Positions 45,882-60,310 of a stretch of 64,000 bases of DNA are shown here, in pieces. The translations under genes were made by a program, and so were the position numbers. A model generated the notes under the pieces. It saw only the letters and a program-made list of their open reading frames with translations, was not told the DNA's origin and made no database searches. Position 1 is the stretch's first letter. Each line of letters begins with the position of its first letter. The stretch spans positions 17,718,461 through 17,782,460 of the forward strand of contig NC_064548.1 of assembly GCF_023856365.1 (NCBI RefSeq), written 5' to 3'. Source of the DNA: Brienomyrus brachyistius. Taxonomy: Eukaryota > Chordata > Actinopteri > Osteoglossiformes > Mormyridae.

Positions 45882-48800
45882 CTCTAGAAAAAAATGAAGA
45901 GACCACAGCAAAATTTCCAGTTTCACTCATTTCTCAGTTTATGGGTTTGCTTCTGTGTAAAATATACATTTTTTTGCAAACTCAGTCTGGCTCTTCTCTG
46001 TTTCTTATTAATGAAGGACTTCTTCCTTGCTTTATGGGATTTCAGTCCTGCTTCTAGGAGCTTGTTACAAATTGTCCTAGCAGTGAACTTCACTGTTTCC
46101 CATTCTTTTTTGAAGGTAACTTGAACTAATCCTTCAATTTATGAGGCCCTGCCGGATACGTCGACGGTCATCTCTGGCATTAGAAAGTTGCTTTTGCCCT
46201 CTGCCTGACTGGATTTTGGTTATTGCCAGTGTCTCCTGCTTCATCTTGTTCTTGCGTACTGCTGTCCTGAGCCTGGAAGCAGCCTGCCTCGCAGTGTAGC
46301 CTTCTGTCAGCAGAACTGGGATTAAACCAGGATTTAAAGAAAGAAGTGGTCTCTTTTTTTTCCAGAGCTGTACATGTGTACTCACAGAAGGTTTTGGGAT
46401 GTTTAATTCTGTAAAAATGTTGCAGGTTTATTGGTTTCATAACAGAAAATCCACTCACATGCAATGTTTAATGTATCTGTATCTTTAAGTGTCATTTTCT
46501 GGCTGACTTTGTTCTTGCAGTTTTGCCATTAATTGCAGTCGTAGTCATTGGCTCCCAAAAGGATAGTAAACATACATGATTGGTGATTTTTTTTGTCATG
46601 GCAAACATGGTACTAGTTAAAAAGCACCCAGTGAGGCTGCTTGCCAGTGAGCATTTTCACTCAGAACTGCTCTTTTAGGATTATAATCTGGGTTTACTGA
46701 TAATATAATTTACTGCTTGAAATGAATGTTCTACTTAACTACTAGTTGTTTCATATATTTTTTGTGAACAATGAGTACAGTAATGATTTTTGTTATAAAG
46801 CCAGTAAATTTACAGTATTTTTACAGAATTACGCAAGCGTCCCAAGACTTTCTGTACAGGAACATAGATACCAACCTAACGTTACACTTCACTCTTGGAA
46901 AAAAATCTGACTAACCATGGTCCCTTTGCCCTGCAAAAGCTTTCTTCTCTGTGCCAGATCATGAAGCTTCCTTTCTATAAACATTGTTCATGGAAACTGT
47001 CATCACTGTTAAAATACATTTCTTCCTTTGGATCTCCTGATTTGAGATGTGATGATGAAAGCAGGATGTGTCACTCAGTTGGACCCAGGGTTCAATGCTC
47101 ACTGCTTGACACTGTTCAGCATAGCCAGTGTTCTTCAAAGCATTCCTCAGGGACTCAGAGGTGGTTCAAGTTTTGCTCACTCCTAGCTCTCCCTGCTTGA
47201 CAGTCCATATTTCTGCTCCCTTCTAGGAGCAAAAACTATGAACTGTCTAGGGGTCTCCAAGGACACTGATCTGAGCAACACTAACAGGGCTCTGATTCTG
47301 ATGGACGGGCAAGACAGGCGGGTCAAACTACAGCAACATTTGCCGTCAGGCACAGAGCACCAGGTGTATGGGAGCGTAGTTCACTCTCCTGCAGGTGAAA
47401 CCTGTAGAGTGAGCAGAATCAGGAGGCTGTTGGCGCACACTTTAGGAGAGGGGCGTGTGAGTCTCCGTTTCACTCCAGTAGATGTCCTGCCTCAGGGGAG
47501 ACCTGAAAGAAACCAGGCAAATGGCCAAATAAAAAATGGAGCCGAGAAATTAGTTGGGCTGAGGCGTGGGTTTTGTTCTGGTCGTGGAAACGTTTAGAAC
47601 ATATACTGTAGTTTTGGCTGAATGGTATTTCTTTGCCCACAGGTTACGGAGATTTGTGGAGCAAAACATCTGGGCCACTTCAGCGTAGGGCAGTTCCATG
47701 TGGCCCTGAAGCTCTTGGCTGCTGCACAAGCAGGCCTCCCAGTTCGTCTGGAAAGCATCAAGGGCGGTAAGTCTCGGGGGGGTCAGGAGAGGACCATGAG
47801 CTCGGGGAACGGGGCATGTTTGTGCCGTCAGTCAGCCCTACGCAAGAAAATCGATGTTGCTCCTCATATCCATGCTAACAGACTGTTAGCCGCATTTGAG
47901 TTGCTAGCCATGTGCTGCTAGTGCTACGTTAAGCAGTGCAATCTCAAGATATTTGCCTAGCCCAACCCCTGAAAAACAACGCCATATCACTACCCCTCCT
48001 CCACCAATACTTTTACCCATATATTGTAGCTTTCACTGTAAATAAGGGTGCCCCCCTAGGCTCTCCTAAACCACCTGATTGATGGAGACAAGGTGCAAAA
48101 TCAGAACAACTGACATTTCCCCAATAATTACTCTAGTAGATTGATGTTCAGCCAGACTGTGACACATCTTTAAAAATATATGTATACAGTGGAAACTGCT
48201 TAATGTGATCACGTCTGCCTGGGTGAAACTGATCACAATAAGCAGATGATCGTTATAACCATTTTCCCCTTTTTCTTTATGTCTCAGGCAGATCACCATC
48301 TAATTGACATTTATATATTTATTTTATAGGGTAGTAAAATGGGTAGCATTGCTATTTACTGAATTTTATTGACTTGAAACACGTCTTTCAAAATACAGTA
48401 CCATACAAATTACTGAGCTGTTTGTAATTCACATACACACAGAAGCAGATGGGTTTCCGCAAGACAAAGTAGGCCAGAAAAATTAATTACTGTAATTGAA
48501 TTTTTTTCCATATGTTGTTGTGTATAAAAAGACCCAAAATGAACGCTGTAAGCAGACTACTTGATTACAATAAGTGAATTTACACAGGAATGATTCTGTC
48601 CCAAACTTTTGATACATATAAGCAGTTGATCACTATAACCGTGATCACTATAAGCGGGTTCCACTGTGTTTGTTTGTTAGTCCATTTATTTAATTGTTTA
48701 TGTTGTATTTTCTTTCTTACTCTGCAGAGTGCTTTGGTACAACTTTGGTTAATTTTAAACTTGCTGTATAAATCAATTTCACCTTGACCTTGCCAATACA

Positions 48801-51800
48801 CAAGTGTACTTCAAACTCACACACTTCGCTTTAAGTACAGAGGTCGCATAACTTTGATCTGTCCGGTGTTTCCACAGAATTGCCTCTTCCTAGGTTTCCA
48901 GGGCTGGTACAGAATACAGAAGGCTGGTATCAAGGCCTCCCTCAGTACGGCGACATCAAGCCTCACCAGTTTGGGGCCTCATCTGGTCAGATCCACACGA
49001 CAGCCATAGACAGGAGCAGGATCAGACATCCCGAGAATAACATGGATATCCAGGTGAGTTGGCGTGTATTCCGTCTGACCAGGGGTGCAGTAGGGGCATA
49101 GATACCTGGGTAGGTTCAGGGGGTCCAGCCCGGGGGCCCTTGAACATTGTAAAATTCCGTAATTACTCTAAATGATACAGCATTACAAAAACTGTTTAGG
49201 TAACTTAGAATGGAATGGAATAGTGATCCTTTATTAACTTCTATGGGGGCATTGCCTTTGTGCCAACCCCATCCTGCTCTCCATGAGACACATAAACAGG
49301 TGAGAGCAAGCCTGGGAAGTCACAGTGCAGGGTCAACCAGCATGCCGCATCAGTGGTGCAGTTGGAGGTGGGGTTAGGGTTAGGGTTACATTTATTACAA
49401 ATTTGTACAACAGTTAGTTCCAACCAAGAAATCTTATTGGACAAGACGTGTTCTATGAGTGCTGTTATCAGAGTATAACCGCGCTCGAACATTTCACATC
49501 AGATGTATCACTCTGCTTTACAGGTGTATCTAAAAACCGTTACATATGCCTCATTTCCATCAAGGCAGAGCCGGTGCTGGGCTGATTGTCACTTGGTGCC
49601 TCTTGAGAACCTGCCCGCATTTCCACCTGTTTCAAAAATGAACGTAGGCGGAAGTGAGAGTAAAGTAAAGGGTCATATTTATTCCATTTTGTTGGATTTA
49701 TTTTGATCTGCTTCGGATTTTAAGTTATTATAAGCTGCTGAACCGAAAAAAGTTTCCAGAGTGTGACTCTGTCTCTACTGCCTGAATCCACTTTTCTCTC
49801 CTTAAAGGCTTCCTGTTTGTGTGTGTAAGTGAGTTTATTCTTTATTCTCACTTATTGTTTTACCGTTATCCTATTAAGGATTTCGCAATTAAAGTGTCTG
49901 CTAATAACTGAACTTTGCTATCCGCCTGATGATCTCTTCGCCCCTCGAACCCAACAATATTTCATTTATTAGACCTGCAGTATGGTTTTGAATTACAATT
50001 CAAAAGGAATTCCGCTAATAAGCTGGCCTGTTGTTTCACCACCAGTACCAGTGACATTAGACTTTATCGGTTATGGACTGAATTTTCCAGGTATGCGGAA
50101 GGTTTGGACGCCACAGTCCGTCCCCCTTTTGCTGACATACTAGGAATTACTTTCTTTGCAAAGGGACCTCAGTATATCCAGCCACGCCCCTGACCACAGT
50201 GAAGGCAAAATACCAGTTATCATTTATAGATCGATGAGACCAGTTTCTAAACGAGAAAAAATTAATTGCTTGTAACCAATGAATTACTTTTAAGAAATGT
50301 GCATTTTTCAAATAAGTGAAAAATATGTTTCTATTGATGTTATATATGAATCTTAAACTTAAATGACTTCAGAAATGTTTGTGTGTGTTATATTGCCAGG
50401 AGCCCCAGGCCCCCCCTCGATCACCCAGAAACTCCCCCCCCAGTTCCCCGGCCAGCTCCTCCCACTCCACATGCAGCACGCAGCGGAATGACGATGCATT
50501 AGTGGGTAAGTCCTAAAATGAAACTAAAAAAATTACACAAAAATGAATCCCGCTACTCACATTCGGGTCAGAATGTTTTCGCTGTTTATCTGTTCCAGAT
50601 CAGACTGGCACCTTCATTAACACAAACTTTGCAGCCTAAGTATTGTGTGCCGTATACTTGTGACTGTTTACCCTAATACTGCATTTATAATCCATTTTGG
50701 TGGAGAAAGGAGGTTAGACTTTTGGTCGCACTTTACAATAAGGATACTCTTTGTCACCTGGAATGGTCATTAATCAGAAGAAAGCTGTGGTATAACTTGT
50801 TTAGAATTGTCTGGTTATTATTCACAAAGTGTTACAAGCTAATTTATAACCTGCTTATACACCCTTCATAATCCCTTTATAAGTGTAGCCTTATTGTAAA
50901 GTGGCACCAGACTTTTTTTCACATCATGTTCACCTCCATAGGTTCTCTGCATGTTCAGGTTTATGGTCTAGATTCTCTGCATATTCACTTCTATGATCTG
51001 TAGGCCCTTTGAGCTTAAATCAAGAGTTAATTGATATCAATCTCATGGTATGAAATAAAAAATGTTGTAAATGGCAGGGTGCCCCATTTGTTAGTTCTGT
51101 CAGGGTTCAGGGTTCCAGTATCCACCATAGCTCCATGTGTGGAGTTTGCATGTTCTCTCCATATCAACATGACATTTCCTCCAAGTACTCTGGTTCCTCC
51201 CCACAGTCCAAAACCATGCTGTGGTTAATTGGAGTTACCAAATTGCCCGTAGGTGTGCATGTGTGAGTGATTGGTGTGCGAATGTGCCCTGCAATGGGTT
51301 GGCACCAGATCCTGGGTTATTCCCTGCCTGTTGTCCATAGGCCCAAGATCCACAACAACCCTGAACAGGACAAGTGGTTACAGAAAATGGATGAATGGAA
51401 AAAACACAGTTGCTGGTCGTTCCCAAAGCATTAATGCGAAGCAAATTTGCTTGATTGAAATTTGCTTTTAATCACTTTGTGTATATATCTGGGTTCTCGG
51501 CTGTAGTATCAACATGACTCCACGTTCAGCAGCTGTTTAAGTGTGGACTGAAACGACAGATGCGGCCACAGCACATGTTCCCATTAACGAACCTCTCTGG
51601 GCTTGAATCTCATACGTTTCTGCACACGGATCACGCTGAGGGTGAAGTTTATCGCAGCAGCAGCTGAATTCTCGCCATCAAAATTGCAGCTGCTGTTTTA
51701 GCCAGTTCCCTTCCTGGATGCACAGGGAGAGCGTTCCCATCCCTATCCCTGGCCCATGTGATGAGGTTCAATTAGACACAACTAAATTCTATTGAGGGTT

Positions 51801-54800
51801 TAAGGGATTCCAGTACAGTACAGGCAGTCCTCAGGTTATGAATGAGATCCATTCCCTAAGTCTGTCTTTAAGTTAAATTAGTAGGTAAGTTGCAAAAATA
51901 ATAATACAGTACATACTAATAATGATAATACTGTAGTAATAAAAGTAACTATATATGGTACTGTACAAATGCAATGTTTTCTTGAGCATCACAAAGTAGT
52001 GTTTGTGTTTGTTATTACGAACCCATCCATCCATCCATCCATTTTCCAAACCGCTTATCCTACTGAGTCGCAGGGGGTCCGGAGCCTATCCCGGAAGCAA
52101 TGGGCACGAGGCAGGGAACAACCCAGGATTGGGGGCCAGCCCATCGCAGGGCACACTCACACATCATTCACACACACACGCACTCCTACGGGCAATTTAG
52201 CAACTCCAATTAGCCTCAGCATGTCTTTGGACTGTGGGGGTAAACCGGAGTACCCGGAGGAAACCCCATGATGACATGGGGAGAACATGCAAACTCCGCA
52301 CACATGTGACCCAGGTGTGAGGTAACAGTGCTAACCACTGCACCACCATGCCGCCCGAATATTAAACATCTTGGTAGAATTCTAGAATTCTTGGTAGAAC
52401 TGGTATTCTGGTTTGTACTGTCCCAGGGTAAACCCATCCTCATGTTCTGTACTTGCTGGAATAAACTCTAGGCTCTCCGCAATATACAGTTATGTTAATG
52501 TACTCTGAAGCGACATACAATGAGGCAGATGTTACATTACAGGCATGCAGCTGTTGAGGAGCTCTCCAGTGAGGGAACCTGCAACTGCATACTGCTGTAA
52601 CTCAACCGTCATTGAGTTAACTAGGAAAGGCACACGCTTTGACGTTCCAGCTGTCATTTCATAGAGCTGACCAAGGACAATTTAAGATTTAAATTAATAT
52701 ATAAGGAAGGCTGTTTATTCCTACAAAGCCCCTGCCACTGGGAGAAAACTGATTTTTTTTTTTTTATTCCTGTTTGCGATGCCTTTCGTTCATTTGTAGC
52801 CATGTACCCAGGCAGGAAGCGCGATGCCATTCCGTGAGACAGCAGCACTGCGGAAAAACACAGGAAGCACCTGGCATGCTGTAATCTCATTCCCCACCTT
52901 CCTGTATTTTCCCATTCTTCCTGAATCTTCCTGCATCTTCCTGGATCGTGGTTATGCCCAGGAAAGCCCAGTACATGGAAACAGCTGGGACCCAGTATGA
53001 TTCACGCCCCATTCTTATGGCAGCTGAAGCATTTTATAAGGTCCCAGTTGCGTTCAGTGAGCTGAGTAATTACCACTATCATCCTTGTATATTCTACCAA
53101 TAGTCTTACATTGATTTTTATTACTCATACAGCATTTAAATGCAGTTCTCTTTAAAGGCCTCTTGTTATACTGTGCAGTGCCTGTATTGGGAGCTTTGTA
53201 ATTGTGTTGCTAATGAGATTTACACTGTTGGAAATATAGCATTACACGGAGCAAAGAGAATTGCGTCTTTGTCTCCCAATTGGCTTAGGGCCACAGTTTT
53301 TTCGGGCTAATTATCAGTGCGTTCTACAGGCATATTTTAATCAAGTCAGGGTAAACAAGGGTGTGTCAGAGTCAGCAGCACCTCCGGGGAGTTTTCGTCT
53401 GCCCTCTGCGCGCTTCCACACCAGCGCCGATCCCAGGCACTGACGTTTAATATCACTGACGAAGGCTTTCCGCTGCAGCGCAGGCCAAGCAAGGCAGCAG
53501 GTTGCCCGGTGTCCAGCAGGAGAGCTGCTCTCCCAAACACCATGCAGTCAGGGTCTCTGCGGAGCAGGGTACCCTCACCAAGGTACGAATATGGCTTCTT
53601 TTGGGGGGGGTGTGATGCAGAAACTTCAGCTGTGGGGTAATGAGCAGCTATAAAAGATTTTGCCGCAAAATGACAGGACTCAGTACAAGAATGCAGGCAC
53701 AGGTGGGACAGTGTCTGCCAAGCATGCTTCTCTGCAGGCTCTTTCCGTGGAGGCCCTGATTGACCACAACTCGGAGGACTGCTCTGATGACCCCTGGAGG
53801 ATAACGGAGGAACAACGGGAGTACTACACCCGCCAGTTCAAAAGCCTGCAGCCTGACCTGGGGGCACTTATTCTGGGTAATACCTTGTTGTAGTGCCTCG
53901 GACCAGACGCTGTCTGGATGGCAGGAAATGTGTTTAGCCAGACTGGTGAAAATACGAAGAGGGGAAGGGTTGTGCCCCATGCCTCTCATTGTTCTCAAGC
54001 AGGAAGCAGTGTGCAGTTCAGTTGACCTAAAACCTTCCTTCTGTTTTGCTTCTACATTTTCAATAAAATGAAAAACATGGCTGTTTGTATTTCACTCTTC
54101 AGGCTCTGTTGCGAAGGACTTCTTCACAAAATCGAGGCTGTCGATACGAGAGCTGTCTCATATATGGTAAGTTAGACGTCGCATCCTTGGATAACAGTGT
54201 GTCACACAGCAGATGGAGGGCATTTAATTAGACCAGTTTAGCCATAGCCCAGAAGCGAATTTATTGGAAGGTCAGGCCTCCTAAATAAACACCATTATAT
54301 AGTTTCCCTGCTGCTGAAGCTGGTGCACCATGTGGAAAGAGGAACGCTAGATGGTTCTTTCTCATTCTGGATAGGAGTGCTGAAAGTGGACATAGTGGCA
54401 AGGTGATTTTTTTAACCCCTTTTTTTTGAAGACATTTCTACAATTAAAGAATGCAGTTATGGCGATGGATGAATAAGGGGAAACGCATGCACCGGGTGTA
54501 TATCGGGCGGTCCTGTTATGACCGTCCACCTCTCAAATGACAGCTTAGCCCAGATTAAAATAGTTCTGCAATTACATAATTATACTGAATCATTGCCAGT
54601 GTTTGGTGCTCAGCAATAGTCACGCATTGTGTGGCAGTCGGACCAGCAAATGTATTAAAGGCCGAGTTACAATGAAACGTGTCCTTCTCGCGTTTCCAGA
54701 AGCTTTGAATGTAAACTCCTGTTTGAGGATCGCTTTGGGCCATGACACTGAACTTTAATGAAAAAAGGCATCGCGGAAGGTCACCTCTTCTGTTGTGTTT

Positions 54801-56639
54801 GGAACTTGAAAGAAGAGAAGAACTACAGGTAGACTGTTTAACAGTCTTCCGACAAAAGTAATACAAAGCAGAAGAAAAGTGAACAGGAACAGGAACACCC
54901 AGCGGTTAAACCCGATAGAATCATCTTTTTTTTTGTCATTGGTCCCATGTAACATGATTGTATAGATGCAGAACTCACATGAACCGGATGCTCCTCCACT
55001 TACGATGGGAAAACGTTCCGACACACCCATCATAAATTGAAAATATCGTAAGTGAAATATGATCAATCACTTGGGCGTTCAGTAGATATAACGGGTTTGG
55101 GAAAATTAAACAAAAAAAAAATGCAATTGATAAACACCCTTTCAGGTCACAATGACTTTAGAGACTGGAAACGTGGCTGGGTGGTTGCCCAGCGACAGTA
55201 TAAAGCCTTGTACTGAGTATTGCTAGCCCAGGAACAGACCAAAATTCAAATTTTGATGACTACTGACTGTGCATCGCTGTCCCACACATCGTAAAGCGAG
55301 GAGCATCTACGTATTTAATCAGGATGTGAAATGTTCATGCACCCATGTGCTATACAAACAGGTGAATATTTCAGTAGGCTGATGTAGGTTTCTTGATAGT
55401 GTTGTGGGCACAGAGAGGCGGAGGGTGGCCATCACAGCATTGCACACTTCCTGTCATGTTATGGGAGTCTTTACAGTGTCTGCGGTACTTCTTCCTGCCA
55501 GGGATCTGAGCGACCTGGACCACGACGGAGCCTTGACGTTCCCTGAGTTCTGCATCGCCTTCCACCTTATCGTGGCCCGTAAGAATGGCTTCCCTGTGCC
55601 TGAGATCTTGCCCCCAGGGCTGCAGTCCAGTCTCCTGGAGCAGGACGGAGGTACCTCCGCCATTTCCCGAATCTCACACTTCCAGCTTATGAAGTAATAT
55701 AATCTGTGCCCTGAAATTGTGTTTCATTGGTGTTCTGTTGGCAGTCCCTCCAAGGCCGATGGGCGAGGGCATTTTTTTTGGTGCTCACCTGACCCAACTT
55801 GAGAAGATCCCAGTATCTCCTGAGGTGAGATGATTGACTGAGCAATACTCTGTGTCTAAACAAGAGTGCAATACAAATGGTTGTTTCTGTTGCTTGGATT
55901 TATGCCGCAAATTTAATTCATCATTTTTTTTGGTTGCTCTCCCAGTTCAATCCTGGCATGAAATACCATGTAATGCTGTCAATATGTGTTAAGCAGTCCG
56001 AGGGATGTATTTACATACGTTATTTTGCGGGGAGGGGGATGGTGGTAATACAGCACATAGGTGACTCTGGGCTGTTCACCCGGGTGGTGCAAGGTGGGAC
56101 AGCCCAACCGGTCAATCATTACAGGCTATGGCAATCTGAGCTACATATGTAAATTTGTAAATTAAAAAAAAAAAGTCATACATCTACAATAAATTATTCT
56201 AACGTTACACATAGATATGACTAACACAAAAGCTAATTTTTCAATAATATATTAACATTGTAAGTTAATTTTATTGATCTGAATATGTTCAAATAGGATT
56301 TTCATCTGACCAGTAGGGGGTGCAATTGTGCCCCACGCACCCTCGGTAAATTTCCCTATAATGCAGCCTGCCCACTTCACACCGCCAGCATCCTATGATT
56401 GCACAGGGGTTTCACAGGATGATCCATATGTGGTGAAAGGGTGCTCAGCAGTTTCATACGACATTTAACCCGCTCTCTCTCTCTTGAGAGAGGCCTATAA
56501 AAACATTCACAGCCCATGTAGAATTAATTGCTTATAGAGGACCAGTGCCAAGGTATGAAAAACAGTTCCTGGCTTGGGCTGAATAAACTCTGTTGAAAAC
56601 TGGCTACATTAATGGCATTGTATGTCTACTGTTTGTTTT

Positions 56640-56675
<36 letters not shown>

Positions 56676-59600
56676 TAATGTGTTTACACACATAAAAATT
56701 GTCATATGCTGTTAATGACGTTGTATCTTGCAGAGGACAGAACCCCTTATTTCTTTTGAGGAAACAAAAACGGTACGAGAAAGTTTTGATTGCTTCGAAA
56801 CATGCATTCATCATGCAAGAATTAACAATTAACATTCACCTTCACCACACGAATAAGCACTGATTATTTTAAAATACTACGCCTGCTTTTATTTGACAGT
56901 ATTTCAAAGGCTTTTGGATATTTTCCTAATGTTTAATATTATTAATATTACTTGCAAGTCACATTCGGTTTATTCAAAGCCTGAGCCACATGCAAATGAG
57001 ATTTTTTTTCATATTTTCCAGAAACAAAATAGAGTTGAAACTCTGGGTCCACGAGCTGAGATGACCGCTTCAAAGTTCGACGTGAAACAGGAGCCGTCCA
57101 AGTCGGGTAACAGGAACTGCCCTTGTTGTCTTTGACGGAGTTCCTGAGTACATGACCTCACAAGGGACCAAAGTCGTTTTTCTCATTGCACTAATGCAAC
57201 ATGCTGCTCTTCAAATGACAGCCAGTGAATAGCACCACCTGGAACATTCCGTATCCAGTGTTAAAGTACCTGGATGAGTTGCACAAAAATCTAGACTTAG
57301 CATACCGTCTTCTTAAAGTAATCATTCTCAAGTAATTGTTTTCGAAGTATCCCTTTTGGCGGAAGCTTGCAGTACCGCTGTGGGTTATTGGTGATGGATT
57401 GCAGTGGCTTTTCCATAGGCTATGGGTGCTGTTATCTTGATGAATTTGGACAACATCTTCCTAAAGGCTCAGAAGGTATGGTTGTAATGGTTGTGGTCAT
57501 TGTCTTGCTAATGGCTAAGGATGGGTGTCTTTCTGAATTTCATTGCAGCATCGAGTCCAAAAAGGGCATCAGGGGTTCAAGACCAATCAAATGAATTGGC
57601 CGACACAGACATATCGAGGCCAGGTACCATACAGACCATACTTTCATTTTATTTTGTATTGTTATATCTTCACCCATGAATGTTTCCGCTGCATCAGTAG
57701 AATTCTGGAGGACAAACAGCAAAGGTCTCTTCATGGGTCTGATATGCGCTCATGCGAAGAATCTCTGTACCCATCTGAACAACCCCATGATCATTCCTGT
57801 CTTTCGATCTAGCAGATGAGCATGGAATTAACAGCCCCATGTTGCCGTTTGCAGTGTCACATGGGAGATTAAGTAATATACTTCAGAACGATACCTTATG
57901 TCCTTCTTTCGCAGGCGGAATAGAATTTCAGACAATGCGAAAAGTATTTTGTATTACCAGTAATCAGGCAGTTATAATGATGACACTTTATTGATCTTTG
58001 TGGGGAACTTTGCTTTTTGCTTACCCCATGCTGATCCCCATGACAGATATGTAGGTCAGAGCAAGCATGGCAGCCACAGAGCTGATGTGGCTATTCTATT
58101 CTGCTGAGGCCGGGCTCAAACCAGCAACCTTCTCATCACAAGTACAGAGGCTTAGCCCACCGAGCCACACACTGCCCCCTCAATGGCTAATGAATCATGC
58201 ACATTGTTAGTAGAAGCTCATTGGTTCACAAGCCATGCTTGACTGAGTGATGTCACCGTGGAACTCAAGCAAAGCAAAGCCCTTAACCTCCAACTACTCC
58301 GGGGACCAGCTGACCCTGCTCGATTGTATGTCACTTTAGATGACGACATCGGCTGACTTCATGCGTTTCTTGATGTCCTGAAAAGTTGTTGTGGGAGGGT
58401 TATTATGACCGGTATGTGATGTGCTTCTTTTTAGAACCAGCGTGCAAGATGGATTCAGTAATGAGACCTCGATCGAGGCCACGGTACTGCAGTCGATCCT
58501 CAAATAGTATCAGGATACATTCCTCCGTAGTATGAGGAGGCTTTTCCATATGGATCTGAAATATGTCTGTCGAGGTGAAATGTGAATTTTTAATCAGGTG
58601 TATGGTGTTGGTTCCGCACCCTGATGGTGGACAGGTCCTACTCCAGCACGTCCATCAATGACTCTGTGAAGAACTCAGAAACGCCTCCAGCTCCTCCACC
58701 CCGCCGGCAGAAGACCCACTCACGCGCTTCATCTCTGGACCTTAATAAACTCCTTCAGCAGAGTCATCAGGGTAAGGTGCACATCCCCTACATGTAAAAT
58801 AGTGTGTGTCAATAGTGTAGGCTTGAGCGGTGTCTAATTTTTCATAACATCATGGAATCCAGACATTCAACCACAAAATAAGCCTGTACATTTAAGTGCT
58901 CTTGCCCCTATGATGTGATTTGCAGTACAGGGTGGGCGGGAAGGGGGGTCCACACAAAATATATTTTTGTTGACAAACATTACCTTAGTACAGTGCATTA
59001 ACATAATACCACCCAAGCCTACCATAGTGTTGTACTTACAAAAAAATCCAGGCATCTGAGAAATAGAAACCAGAGGGCAAACACCATGGAATGTCCTGTA
59101 GTTCGTATGAAAACATGTCCCAGTTATTCCATGTTGTGGAAAAATCAGTGTGACTCTATGAATATTAAATCTATGAATCTAAAATGTGAATGTACATTAT
59201 ATTATTCAGGTTTTTTTAAATTGCTAATATCTTTTGTAGCTGTAAAGTGCCGACCTCTTTGAGTCCTCTCGTGTTTCAGAGCCTGGAGGTGACTGGCTTC
59301 TTCCTCCTCCGGCACTCCCTCCGAGACGCGTGGCGATGCAGGTATCTGTTATTTCATGGCCTCGCGGGAAGCCATTTTCCTGGAACTTTATGTAGTTCTT
59401 CACCCTCTTGAGTGTCTTACCATGTCTGGGACTGTTTTCTGCTGAATATTTATTTATTGTTCAGGTCAGAGGACAAGCTCTGTGTCGTGATTTATTTTTT
59501 TTCCCCATGTGTGAGTCATGCCATGAGGAAGCCTTATTGGGATTGTATCAGCTCTGCCATATGACGGTGTTTTTCAGGTGCAGCACGTCCTGCCTTCTGC

Positions 59601-60214
59601 AGGGAAGAGCTCCCAGAAGGCACTGCAGCAGGTCAATTTCGCTGACTTCACTAAGTTCAGAGCAGAGGTAGCCTATGGATTCCTGTCTAATTTTTTTTTA
59701 TTATTTGGACAGCTTCCGATGTTGATTTGTCCAATATCTGATGAAAACAACAATAGAAAATCCAGCCTTAATTCATGAAAATGTGATAACTGGAGATGCA
59801 GAACTGTTCAGCTGGTCTTGGTATAGTTATTTTGGGTCTTTGTGGTATCAAGTAAGGGTTTTATTTCAATAGACCATATGAGTTTGCAGTTGAATCAGGT
59901 CAAATAATCTATATTGCCTAGTAGCTGATCCATACTGGAATAATACTCATATTATTATCCCCATTATAGTCATGTTGGTTTGGTGTGTGCGTGTGTGATC
60001 CAGGTATACATCACATTGTGGGGACCGAACCTGTTATTTTGATGTTGTGGGTATCATTTTGCCTGTCCTGAAATTCAGTTTCATAAAGATCTGTGACTGC
60101 AATTAAAAAACAAAAATGCTTAGGGCTGGGATGGGGTTAAGGCTGTCATTGCTGGGATTAGGGTTCTGCCCATAGAAATGAATGGACGGTCGCCTCAGAG
60201 ATATGTGTACAAAC

Positions 60215-60310
<96 letters not shown>

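Noticed and set aside
47238..47597. 119-codon open frame just upstream of reps2 exon 2
   Set aside because: No recognised domain, and it does not splice in phase with reps2. It may be chance; no homology could be named.
49366..49388. GGGGTTAGGGTTAGGGTTA, telomere-like
   Set aside because: Only about three TTAGGG units within a reps2 intron, flanked by SINE-derived sequence; too short for an interstitial telomere claim.
53261..53582. Alternative reading of reps2 exon 5 (Arg-Arg-Pro-Ser-Lys frame)
   Set aside because: Only the frame starting G|CG CAG from the exon 4 phase joins exon 6 without a shift; the other frames do not close.
58591..58634. Extended version of reps2 exon 14 beginning at 58591
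   Set aside because: It can be read in phase from exon 12, but it adds Val-Trp-Cys-Trp-type residues unlike the family. Including exon 13 (58435-58483) and starting exon 14 at 58635 restores the conserved Arg-Pro-Arg-Ser and Ser-Tyr-Ser-Ser context.
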